Shown piece after piece: positions 49,446 through 61,224 of a stretch of 64,000 bases of DNA. The position numbers and the translations under genes are program-made. The notes beneath the pieces were generated by a model that saw only the letters and a program-made list of their open reading frames with translations, was not told the DNA's origin and ran no database searches. How positions within the stretch are numbered: the first letter of the stretch is position 1; every line of letters begins with the position of its first letter. Where the stretch lies: positions 62,001 to 126,000 of the forward strand of contig JBAMDO010000578.1 in the NCBI GenBank assembly GCA_037074765.1, read 5' to 3'. This stretch comes from Mansonella perstans. Taxonomy: Eukaryota > Nematoda > Chromadorea > Rhabditida > Onchocercidae.

Positions 49446-50253
49446 ATGTTGCAATTTTTTCTTTTATTGGCAATCTTCGTTAGTTTTTCCAGTGCTGGAT
49501 ATGAAGATAATCAGGATGTGAAGGTAAGTCATATAAAAACAAAATGGCTAAATTCTCAGAAATTCTGAAATTTGTTACTGGAAGATTTAAAATTTTCAGG
49601 ATGTGGTAAATGAATCGATGATGAAAATAAATAAGCAACTGAAAAGTAAAGTTCTGTATAAATTAGATAAAATACTGAAGGCAAATATTTTGGTGGTATC
49701 AACTACATTATATGATCTCACACTTAGTCTTGCTCCAACTGATTGCAAAAAGGTATGCTTTAATTTTCTTATTTTAGGCAAGAAGGGGAATATAATTGCT
49801 TACTTCTTCAGACAAACTTCTTGTTTCGTTCTCTCTTTTTCTCTTTCTCCTCTTTATATTTGTTTCTATTCAAGTAATTCGGAAAGGTTAAAAAAAAACT
49901 GAGCCGGAATAAGGAGATTATTTAAGATTGAAAAATTGTGATTGCGGAAATGCTAAAATATTTGTTGTGTCTAAAAACTTTCTTTCTTTTTTTTAGAAAA
50001 AAGTTCGAGACTTGGCAAAATGTAATGTGGATAAAAAGAAGAAGAAAAAGGTATTTATAAAAATTAATTATTAATGAGATTTTTGAGATCGCTACTTAAA
50101 GCGTCATTTTCTTTTTTTATTGTAGCAATGCTACAGATATCGTTTAATGAATTCAAACTTCAAATGATAATATTGTAATACTTTCAGACGATCAGAGCTA
50201 AAATATCCGAATCAATGGATGGTAAAATTCAAGTCAAAGTACATGAAAATTAA
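49446..50253 (+). CDS. Divergent cystatin-like secreted protein lacking the inhibitory loop
   Basis: Exons 49446-49523, 49600-49752, about 49999-50050 and 50188-50253. A signal peptide (MLQFFLLLAIFVSFSSAG) is followed by DVVNESMMKINKQL (cystatin helix), a strand, and LTLSLAPTDCKK, matching LTILAAPTKCRK of the minus-strand cystatin. The central exon is 153 nt in both genes with the same phases, so they are paralogues. Where the other has TQLVSG, this one has ILVVST: Gln and Gly of Q-x-V-x-G are missing, so papain-type inhibition is unlikely as in active family members. The third exon is Lys-rich with one Cys; its exact 3' end and phase were hard to fix. The last exon ends VKVHEN. An acceptor (tttacag) directly abuts the ATG, as in its paralogue. 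Confidence 0.7.
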
Positions 50254-53200
50254 GAAAAGTTCATTCTTTTATATTGCTTTCACAGCGTACAAAAACTGTC
50301 ATTTCTCTGTTTTTCTGTACTAATTAATTACGGAAAGTGAAAAGATTACGAATTAAAAACTTGTTCCGCCACAGTGAAGTTACAACGATAAAGAAAATCC
50401 GTGAAATTCGTCATACATTTAATAAAATGCCTCATTTCAATGAATTTAGACCAAACAAAATTGATTACAGTTAAATATTGCTTAAATCATGAGTGTTTTT
50501 TTTTGATTTATGAATAAAATCATATGTGCCCAAGTAAGACATATCAGGTTAGTATTTGTATGAGCAATTAACGCATTGAATTGAATAATTATAGTAATAA
50601 AGCTGTTCAGATTAATTAAGGGTAGGCTACTGTAATGCGCAATGAAAAAGTCGACTTTGCAATATTCTTTTCCGAATCAGAATAGAGTATTTACAAGTTC
50701 CTGCTCTAAGAAGACAAATTCGATATCATACTATTGACAATTCATAAAAAATGAGATACCATTACTAGTCTCTTTGACATGCTTGTCTTTTTTGTCGATT
50801 CATTCGTCGGTAATTACAGTAATTACGATATTATTAGGGTAATAAGCACAAATTGTAATTTTAAAAAATAATAAGCCCATGCACTCATCAAATCCAGCAC
50901 TTCGAAATGGAACTTCTATCATGTGTAAAAAAAGTTTGCAGTGAATGTGCAATTGTGAGTATATGAAAATTTCAATCAATCTGTTTGACGTTTTCTTGTT
51001 GCTTCCTCTTACTGCATTTAATTAAGAGAAGATCTCACATAAGTAGAATGTACATCAGCTTTAAGAGGTTATTACTTAAGTGAAAGTTTCAATTAAATTT
51101 CATAAAATATCCCAAATTCAGCTTTCCAAGTGGTAACTATTGCATTTCTTTAAGTATCCAGTCATTGCAAATCTTTTTTAAATGTTACTTTTACAAACTT
51201 TAACCTTAAGTTCTTCATTCATCTTTATATTCGCCGTAAGTAATGTGGAATTAGCCGATCTATAGAGCATTGTATTATTGGTATAACTTGGAGTGATGGA
51301 AGTTTAATTAGACATTATGAATATGGTAAATCGATACAAGAGAGAAACCTTACTCTCCTGTTGCTGTATCATCTATTATTGGTATTCATCTTATGCATTA
51401 TTCTTTTTAAGGTCATCTTGAGATTATTTTGGCACTTTGCATAATATATCTTCCATTTGATGCGTCCTTAAAAAGGATGGATCATAATCGCAGTTAAAGT
51501 TCATTCGCTTTATCAAAAGTATTTTTTGAATAGTATAAATGATAACTGAATTGATGTGACAGACTTTTGTTGATGGAAAAGCAAAGGACGAAAGTATATA
51601 TTTATCTAGCTTAGAAATAATCGAGGTTTTCATTTCAATATAATAAAAGCTTCAATTATAAATATTTAAGCAAAAACGTTTTCAAATAAATATGATAAGT
51701 GTATGCGAAAAAAATATTAGTATCAGCAAAAGTATACAATATCAAAAAGTTAAGCTCGATTAAAAAAGTATATAAAACTTAATTTAATCTACTTGAATGC
51801 AAAGTTGAAAATATAATTGCTACTGTTGAAAAGCTTGAAAAGATTTTAAATACTTTTTGAAAACAAAAAAAGAAAACTTTTTGAATATTATCAGAGTATA
51901 TTGAAATAGCGAATTGGCTCCAAAACCACAGTAAGCATTTAAAGAAATAGAAAAATATGATTTAAATATTTATTTGATTTTCTTATGATTGTGAAATAAG
52001 CATGAAATGTGGACACGAAAGCTATCACGCATTCACAAGATGCGTCAAATTTTGTACATTTAAAAAGAATACATTTGCGCATTATTTCCAACCATTTTAA
52101 CAATTAAACAGAAAGTGGTTGCTTATCTGCCTCTTTTTAAGTTAAAAATTAATTAAGTGGTAATTACAAAAGCCAATTTTTCAAATGAGATTTGCATTAA
52201 ATGATTTTTTGAATTTTCTTATAACGAAATAGATCTGTCGGCCAATGAATTATTCATGATAGCAGAAGGATGGTTCACCTACGACAATAAAAGCCATTAA
52301 GATTTATATTGTTTTTATCGATTCAGAGTGTGTACAAATTGTTTAGAATTAGAATTTGAAAAATGAACTACGTTAAGTCACTGATTAACCTTATCATTAG
52401 GATCATTTCACTTTTTACTATGTCTTTCATAATTACAGCGAAAAATGGTCATTGTTCAAGAGTTACCGGTTCCTTCATGCATTATTTTCTTTTGAATTTC
52501 CAATATTATTGATGCTCCAAGGGTTTTAAAGTAAGGGATAAACAATTTTGTGAGTCTAATCTATTCCAAATCTTATGTATCATCATTTACTTTCATTCAT
52601 TTTCTACAATTTGTTGCTTACTACCACTGATAAAGGGCTATATATAAATGCACCATTAGTGCTTTTATCATTTGTCAAAATATCGTGCCAGTACGTCCGC
52701 GCTGATTGTGTATCATACCGTACCGATATCATATAGGCATCTATAGCAATGATTGTGCTCCTGCCGTATAGTGATGATTATGTGTTAATCCTTTTTATTG
52801 CATTTCCATACATATAATCCGTAATGCTCATTCGGCTTGTCCATAAGCTTAGGCTATTTCAACATGCAACAATGACTTTATTATTGCTGAATCTTTCATG
52901 TGTACGTTTCTTCACTTGATTTTAATTCATGTTTTCAACGATTATACACTATTGTATCCCATGTTCGTTTCATTTTGGCGAATCATTTAAATAAGTAGAA
53001 GTAAAGATGAAATAATGCTTTTAAAAAATTAGCAATGAAAATTGTCACGGATCTTCCAAAGCTGGTGACAAATGTTTATCTGTTTTACCCGGTAACTCTT
53101 CTGTTGCTGCCTTTGCTGAACTCCAATTTGGTCGGCTTTCTCGATTCTGCTTCTAATATTCACTTTGTTTATATTCGGTCTATTCAGCACGGATTATTAT

Positions 53201-54177
53201 CAAGCTATATTTAACTGCTTTCCAAGTTATTCAAATTCAGTACCGTTGGACAGTTGGAATTTCGACATTTTGACCTTATTTCCTGATGGAAAATGTCAAA
53301 ATGATAAAATCAGTTTATCCCGTTCTAATGAATGTTCCAATTATTTGCAAAATAATTTGCCTTTTTTTCTCTTGAACTTCAACTACCTATCACTTCAACA
53401 TTTTTCGCTTATTTGTCTTTTTTTAGTGTATGTAGTGTAACAACACTCCTTTTCGACTCTCTAATTAATCCAAACATTTATTACCTGATCATCTGCTTTC
53501 TTTTTTCTACTTTCCATCTCTAAAGTATTTCGTGTTCAGAATTAGTTTCTCGAAGGGTCAAGGTGAACAGAGCGAGTGTGTACATCATTTGCATGTTAAT
53601 AGAAAAAATTAAAATACTTTGCTATTGACATACTGACGTATAATCTCGAGACTTTAACATTTCCTTTTTTAAAATTCAATTTTTCATTTCAAGCTTGAGG
53701 AAATCAAAATTTTTCAGCACAAAATCTACACTTTCTCCGAAAAATATAATTGAGTTGAGATCGTATCGACTGGTGCGAAGAACGGATGTAAAAAAGAAAA
53801 TTGCATAATTACATGAATGTTGTTTTCTTTGAAAAAAATCTCAAATTTATTTCTTAAAAAAATTAAAAATTTATCGACCGTTGTGATTTTATTGGTTTTC
53901 CAGTATTTCTCACTTTAAATCATTATATTTTCATCAATGCTTCCCAAATTAAATTACGGAGACTGTTTCTATACAAGGCTAAAACTTTTCAACAAGGCAG
54001 TTTTGCTGATTTTTTACATATTTTATTTACTTATTATTGTTGACACTAGAATCACTTGTGACACATTTTGACCTCTAAAGCATATGTGCCCTTAATGTTT
54101 GGTGAAGAATTGTAAAGAATGTTCGTTGTTTTCATACTTCAACTTCAGTAAACGAATATTCATCGATCAGTTCTTAT

Positions 54178-54274
54178 TTAAGTTAATCTCAAGTTAATCT
54201 TGTCTTAAGTTAATCTTAAGTTAATCTTCTCTTAAGTTAATCTCATCTTTTGTCTTAAATTAATCTCATCTTTT
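54178..54274. repeat. Tandem repeat of (TTA)AGTTAATCT units
   Basis: AAGTTAATCT or close variants (one with AAATTAATCT) occur about six times in under 100 bp, often preceded by TCTT or GTCTT. Unit length varies, as in a decayed minisatellite. Confidence 0.85.
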
Positions 54275-55700
54275 CCTTAATAGCAATTAGAAAGAAAGTC
54301 TCAAGCCTTGAAGAAGCTTATTTTTCGATTAGTGGTAGGTTGATTTTGTAGCACTAACAGTTTGTGTTATTATTTTTTGTTATATTTCACACATTTCAAT
54401 CGAATCCAAATTTCAAGGATACAAAACCGTAGAAGGTGAAGAAATTTCCTGCTCTGATGAGTTGCAAAGAAATCCCTAAAAAAGAATTATCTTGACAGTA
54501 TCTCTAAGGCTAATTGATATTCAAGCACCCAATATAGCTAAAGTTAGCATGTTAAGATCAAGCAATCATTTATTCTCATCTAAGAAGGAATTAATGAAGG
54601 AATTAATCACCAGTATGACAAACCTCTCTCAGTTATTCCGTTTATAGAAATGAAAAGCTGATATCTCGACTTCTTTTCTGGCTTAATTGAAAAGAGATGA
54701 AATTTTTCTTAAAAATTTTTAATGAAAATTGTTTTTTTTAATTATTTTATTTAAAACAAAATTATTTCCTTTTCAAAATCCAAGTATTTTTTACTGGCAT
54801 GATTTCTAAACATACCTAATTACTTGCATAATTCTCTGTTCTCGTCCGAAAGCCCACCTAATTTTCATTTCATTTAGATTTTGTTACTAATGCTGATAAT
54901 TCAGCAGTAGTTGCATTTTTTGACTTCTCGTTTCACGATTTCGAATTTTTGCATTTTTTAAAATACCGTGATTTACAATTCCTTCTTGTGATGATATTTT
55001 TGTGAACTGAAAGGCACTCAATTTTTTTGAATCTAATTAAAATGCTTTTTATTTTATTTTTTCTGTTTTGGAAATGAATTTATTGTATGCTAATTTCTAA
55101 TCTAGATACGTCATATTTCAAGTAATTTTTTTAAGTAATATTTCTCTCAATATGTTGAACTAATTGTTATATATGAGAAAATAAGCTAGCATTTAAGGGA
55201 AATATCGGATTCTTTTTAACAATTAATTTCTAAATTTCGAAGAATTAGAAGCATCAATTGATTTCAAATTTCTACTTTTGAAATTCCATCTTTATTCAAC
55301 ATTAGATTATATCATAATTAATTTAGTGATTCTCAATTTGTTATCTTTTATATTTTTCAAATTGTGAGGCTAAGAAAACCATTATCGAAGATGTTCATTT
55401 TATTGCAATACTTTCAATGTATCCTTGCTGAATAATTTAATTTAATCATCAAAATGAATCTCAATGATAGCTGTAGTCATTGGTACAAAATGACTTCTCA
55501 TTCAGTTAAAGAATTGTTTACTAATTGTATTTTAAATTGCAAAATTTGGGTTAATTTAATTTCAATTGTCCATAGATCTTTTTGTTTTAAATTGTTATTA
55601 CTACAATGTTTAAAAGAGCTAAATCTTTCTTACTTGTCGTAATATTAGTCGTACTATTTCTTCTTCTTTTCTCAAATAAACCAACTGCTACTGATTAAAA

Positions 55701-55723
55701 GAGAGAGAGAGAGAGAGAGAGAG
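55701..55723. repeat. (GA)n microsatellite
   Basis: Eleven to twelve GA units followed by a purine-rich tail. Confidence 0.9.
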
Positions 55724-55930
55724 GGAAAAAGAGAGGGACCGAGTTGTCTACGTATATTTTAAGCCATCACATTACGACAGCTGACTATTCCTTGTGATAA
55801 TCATTCATTTCATTTGTTGTTTAGCATGGCTCAAATATTCCATCAATTTTTCGCCGATATCCCCGCCCCCACACTAACTAACCACTATTCGTTTTCTTCT
55901 TTTCATTATCACTTTTCGTTGCTTTATTTC

Positions 55931-56115
55931 CATTCTTATTGTTGTTGTTATATTGTTGTTATTGCTGCTATTGTTGTTATTGTTGTCGTTGTTGTCTTAT
56001 TATTGTTATTGTTGTTGTCGTCGCTGTTGCCGTTGTTGTTGTCGCTGTTGTCGTTGTTGTTGTTGTTATTGCTTTTCTACTACCACTACTACTACTACTA
56101 CTACTATTGCTATTG
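55931..56115. repeat. Imperfect (TTG/TTA/CTA)n trinucleotide array
   Basis: About 185 bp of TTG, TTA, TCG and CTG triplets ending in a run of CTA triplets. Translation in any plus frame gives only Leu/Val, Cys or Tyr/Thr repeats, so the overlapping ORFs are not genes. Confidence 0.9.
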
Positions 56116-57510
56116 AATTATCGCCGATATTATTGTACCTTTAATAATTTATATTTCAGTTCTTTGTATTTGAATTAAACAATGAAATTAGTGTAATGAG
56201 GTACAAATAGAAGTTTCAATTTGTTCATTATTCGTTTCCAATTCCGGAAATAAGATCAACAATGAGGAAAAGCCAAATAGGTTTTGAAGATCGTTCTGTA
56301 CGCATAAGAACTTATAACTTTCCACAATCAAAAAAAAAGACCGTAGAATTAATTTAACTTCACATTGGCTACAGCAAATTATAAAAAAGGGCGAATTAGA
56401 CGAATTTATTGAGGCATTAATTTCACGCAATCGAAGCAAGTCTTTGTATTTTCGTTTTTCTTATTCTAAAATTTATGTCATATTCAATAAAAATTGATAC
56501 GCGCTATTAAAGATGAGATGATTTATTTTTATCGTTGATTTCTAGAAGAATAATGAAATATTTTGATGATATGATTACTACTGTAAATACTTTAAAGCCA
56601 AAAAAAATGACTGTAAGAAAGAGCTGAACTCCAAAGAGAAAGGCCAAAAGATAAAGTAGTGGGTATTCTTCATCGGACCCGTCAGATTAAATCTCTGCAG
56701 TCAGATTACGGCATTTACTTTCCTTCTTCACTACAGTGACAATGAGATAACACATAATGAACTGTTAAAGAGAGGTGCTATTGCTAATCTTATTTTTAAG
56801 TTTTTTAGTATTTAATTAATTCGCAATTTCGAATTTACTGAAATTTAATTTCATATTAAGTTCCTTTTTTTGCCATCTTTTAAAGTTTCTTGCATAGTGT
56901 AATTATCTTGTTTGCTTATTGTAAACCATTTTTCTTGCTGCTGTAATTTCGATACCACAATTTAAAATGATATGCTATCTTTTAATGAACATCAAATTTT
57001 TAAAATATGCATAGCTTTTTAAGCTGACGACATCATTTCTATTTGTATAACTTTTTCTGATTCAATGGTTTTTAATTTTTCCAACTTGTTTGTAACATAT
57101 TTTCTGTTATGACTTTAAACTATGATTTTTTATTTATTTCGAGTACTCTGATTCATTACATTTATGAGAATAATGATATATCATGAAATTCAAGATATCT
57201 GATTGAAAAGAAAAACTACATTGATAAGCTCATTGATAGTGCGATGTGAAGAGATGGTTGAAAGTTAACGGTGCTGTGAAAATTAATGTTTAAAGTTTAA
57301 ATCATTAATTTTAATTATTTTCAAACAATGATATTACTCCTGTTCAAAATGCGGCTACTTTTGAGTATAACTACATAATGAGTAATTAGTCAATAGTTTT
57401 GCAACTGTTCCATTTTGAACCATTTTTCTTTTTATTTTTAAAAAATAACGCAGATACGGTTGAAATTACCGCGTTAAAACTGTATAGTGATTGTTTATGA
57501 AGTTGTAATG

Positions 57511-57560
57511 TTCTCTCTCCTTCTCTCTCTTTCCTTCTCTCTCTCTCTATCTCTCTCTCT
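57511..57560. repeat. (CT)n-rich tract
   Basis: Interrupted CT dinucleotide runs of about 50 bp. Confidence 0.85.
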
Positions 57561-58070
57561 GGAATGTCTCTTTTTTAATGATTAGAAGTGCGTTCTCCTT
57601 TTTTTTTTGTCTTATTTTATCAGCAGGGTATCACTTCCTATTTCTGTGATATCTCTAAGCTCAACTTTCTCGATGGAATTTTTTCCACAAGCAATAAAAA
57701 GATCCATTTTGATTATATGGCAATGCAGTGAATCACCTCTGACACTCAACTACTCCATTTATTTTTTGTATTGATATGCAAGAATTTAATTTCTATCTTA
57801 TTTCTGAACTGTCACTTACATTCGGTAGAAAAGTTTTTGGGTTGGGTAATGGTCACTTTAATTTAGTGGGCCATTTTGATGGTAGACACCTTAAAGCGAT
57901 TCTAATGATCACACATCAATTCGGGTCATTTCAATGGTCAGTTAGAAATCTCATTTACACAGATGTATGTAGTGCCTTTCGTGTGACAACAGTTATAATG
58001 GAATCACTTTTTGTAATCAACCTTACATATACTGATAAGCTTTTGTCATTCTTTAGATGGCATTATTGGG

Positions 58071-58095
58071 AAGGTGTGACCTTGGGTCACACCTT
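58071..58095. other. Perfect 11-bp inverted repeat with 3-nt loop
   Basis: AAGGTGTGACC at 58071-58081 is followed by TTG and by GGTCACACCTT at 58085-58095, its exact reverse complement. The arms are GC-richer than the surroundings. It could be a hairpin terminator-like structure or a palindromic binding site: GGTCA is a nuclear-receptor half-site core. No T run follows and no gene is recognised beside it. Confidence 0.8.
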
Positions 58096-61000
58096 ACATT
58101 CTTCTTGAATATCACCTAAATGAACTGTCATATTGCAATGAATTTGCTTTTTGTTTAAGTGTACTGACCCTGTGTAAATATTACTAGTCCTCTTTATTTC
58201 TATAAGAAATAGTTTTCCTATCATCGCTAATTTAAATATGGAGTGTTAGAAATTAGTGAATTTTAGGACTGTAAACAATTTGCCTGATTAACACGCAGAT
58301 TGTTTTATTTTACAAAATGTATCTATCGAATTTACTTTCATTCATTATTTTTTGATGAATTTTGTCCATTTCTTTTGTGTTTGTTCCAGAAATAAAAGTA
58401 CAAATACATACTGAAAGATTATTTGTACTAATAAACAGAAAAAAAAATGCTAGAAAATTCTTTGATTAATACAGTTTTGAAAAATTGTCAACAGCTCTTC
58501 ATACTATAGTTATTGTCCTTCAGAAATCACACAAATAAATGGTATATTGATCTCATGAGATCTCATGAATCAGTCAAACTGATTTAAATAATATCGATTC
58601 CATGATAATTTGCTGTCAAATTTTATCTCCTTTTTTACAAGTTGAAGACAATAAATTACCTATCGAGATAGTTATCTGAAATGGCAACTTAAGTCTTTCG
58701 AAGAAAACTTCACAGATTTGTTATTAAAGTATTATACTTATTGAAAATTTAGTAAATTAGATTTTCTTGTTTAGTTTCACTAAAAAACTTACCTTATTTA
58801 TATTTTGCCGATTTAGGTATATCACCTAACGGAGGTAATCAGCGCCTGTATGGTTCACGATGAGAATGATTGATAAGTTAACATTTGATAATGACGGATA
58901 TATATGTGTATCTTTGTATGTGTTTATAACTTTTTGTGTTTATTTTTTTAAAACAATTCATTCTTGTTTCCTCAGCTTTTGGAAGAATGGAATCCAACGT
59001 TGTGACGAAATTAATTTATGATACCGCAATATCTTTCTCTTACCTTCCTCTCTCCCTGTCTCTTTCCAATTAATTAAAACTTTATTTTTTTAAGCGAATG
59101 TTTTCTGCAACAAAATGATTATTGATTCGATTCTCTAACAATTTCTTTCCAGATACCACTTTTGACTTTAGCAATTTTTCATTTTCACATGGTCGATTTA
59201 ATTTTTTCGAATGTTTCTAACGAAGATTTTTATTTCGAAGTCGTAAGGCTTCTACTATAGCAATTGATAATTGATAATTTCAAAATTTCTAAAAAAACTT
59301 TCTAAATTAAAAAATATAATTTATTAATAAATTACCGGTTTTGTGGTATTTCAACCTAATTGTTGGATAATTGACTGAATCAAGAAATTCATCAATTTTT
59401 TTTCTCTTTTTTATTTTATAAAAATTGTGTAATTCTAAAAAAAATGTGAAACCCAATTCCATTCCAGCCAGAAGCTTAAAGTCTTTAAGGAGGTGCAAGT
59501 TTAATAATTAGCAATTGTGGGAAGACGTCGATAAAATAAAATTTTGAATTTAAAAAAATGAAATAAAATTTAGCGTTTAGATATCGTAAACTTTTGGAAT
59601 TGATCAAATTATGCATTAATAATAGGTTGTGTAATTGCAAATGTGATATCTCTATCTATTAATGTTACCGTAAATGTCTTTCTGTTCATCGCTTCTTTCT
59701 GACCTAGATTTAAATGTTCTATCTATGGAAATTCTCAAAAAATTAAATTTATTAGTTTTCACTTCTATTGCTGAAATGCATTTTAGCATGTCGGACTAGA
59801 AGTGGAAATTTGCGTTGAAAACTTGAATTGGTTTAATTCTTAAAGTATTAAACCGGTAATCGTTCTTATTTGAACGATGTTATTTCGTTCCTTTAGAGTA
59901 TTTGCGTATTTCTATGTTGGAAAAGTGATATGATTCAACTAAGAATTTTAACAGTTGAAAATTTAAGAATAGTTGAAACAAAGTTGAAAGATTGTTACTA
60001 ATGATCTGAATCTGGTGCATAAATCCAAACAGATGCGTTGTTGTCTGCTTCGAAATTGAATTAGTATGAGCATTCAGCTGTGCTATTCCCTTTGAAAGGC
60101 ATATATCATTTGGTTAAATGTTTAGAATGAAGTTTTGAAACTTTATGATTACTGCTCTCATACCGTAATCGTTGTAATTGTTGTAACTATTAATTTTATT
60201 CTACTTAACGGGTATTAGCATCTTTTTTCTTGGCTTTGTATTTTATAATTAAGTGATTGCATCTTTTGTTTGATCAGCAATTACATCACTGAAGTGCAAG
60301 AAAAGACCTATTTTGTTTTTCTTTTTTTTGAATATATTTACAGTAAGTAGCAACATTTTTCACAATTCTCCGATGACTCCATTTATAGGGGAATCAAATT
60401 AGTTTTATCAAAGTTTTATGTCCACATTCAAATTTTACTAAAAATCAAACTTATTTTATTTCGAAACTGTTTGAAAAGAAGTTTTCCATCCAGAAATTCT
60501 TATAATTTATTGCGAAATAAGCATTAAATCATTAGAAATGAACTGTCATATTTCAAATTATTTATAGCCATGCAATTTCATTCTGATAAGATAAATACGA
60601 ACAGAGCAAGTCTAAAGCATATAATATTTTAATTTGAATTTCGAATTTTGGACGAAGAAGTGAGTTTTGAAAGAGTTTCTGTGGAACGTTAATTGCTACA
60701 AATTAAGAATCTAACTTTTATTTATTTTACATGCCATTGCATTTTTAGACAATCAATTCATTTTCAAATTGCAAAGCACTGTTTTTTCTTCTCTATAGTG
60801 TACTAATTAGTGCAAACATATATCAATGTCCATATCAGTGTCATATATCAGTGTCCTCTCGTTAAAGCAATATGGCAGATGTTTTTGCTTTTAAGGAAAA
60901 TTGATGAAATTTCTGACAACTTCTTCACCAACTTCGAAACTAACTGCTTGATTGTAAGAGTAGATAGATGAATATTAAATTAATTAAGTTAAATGAAGAA

Positions 61001-61224
61001 GACAAAGATCACTGTCTAGAAGCAGATAAATCAATATAGGTAAAATTTGAATAAGCATGAAACTATATTGTATTTAAACCTCTAGACATTTATTGCCTAC
61101 ATTGCAGTTAATCTGTGGCGTTCTTGACCTACAAAGTATTCGAGGGAAAAAAAGACTGCGGAATTGATTTCTCCGTGAAATAATTTGTTTGTTCTCTTAC
61201 TTTCACTACATTCATTGAAATTCA

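Larger units (their letters stand above)
50254..61224. other. 11-kb gene-poor intergenic region
   Basis: I found no exon chain or recognisable domain here. The longest ORFs (53165-53440, 55814-56116, 57776-58108) are low-complexity or lack any motif. The region holds several simple repeats and a 25-nt palindrome, annotated separately. Part of it may be 5' introns of the gene starting near 61.2 kb, whose first exons I could not find. Confidence 0.6.

Noticed and set aside
53165..53440. 91-codon hydrophobic ORF
   Set aside because: Phe/Leu/Ser-rich, unsupported by any neighbouring exon or recognisable family.
55814..56178. Overlapping ORFs rich in Leu, Val, Tyr or Cys
   Set aside because: They are translations of the TTG/TTA/CTA repeat array in three frames.
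57776..58108. 110-codon ORF
   Set aside because: No signal peptide, domain or splice partner; AT-rich DNA gives such ORFs by chance. Kept only as the location of the palindrome.
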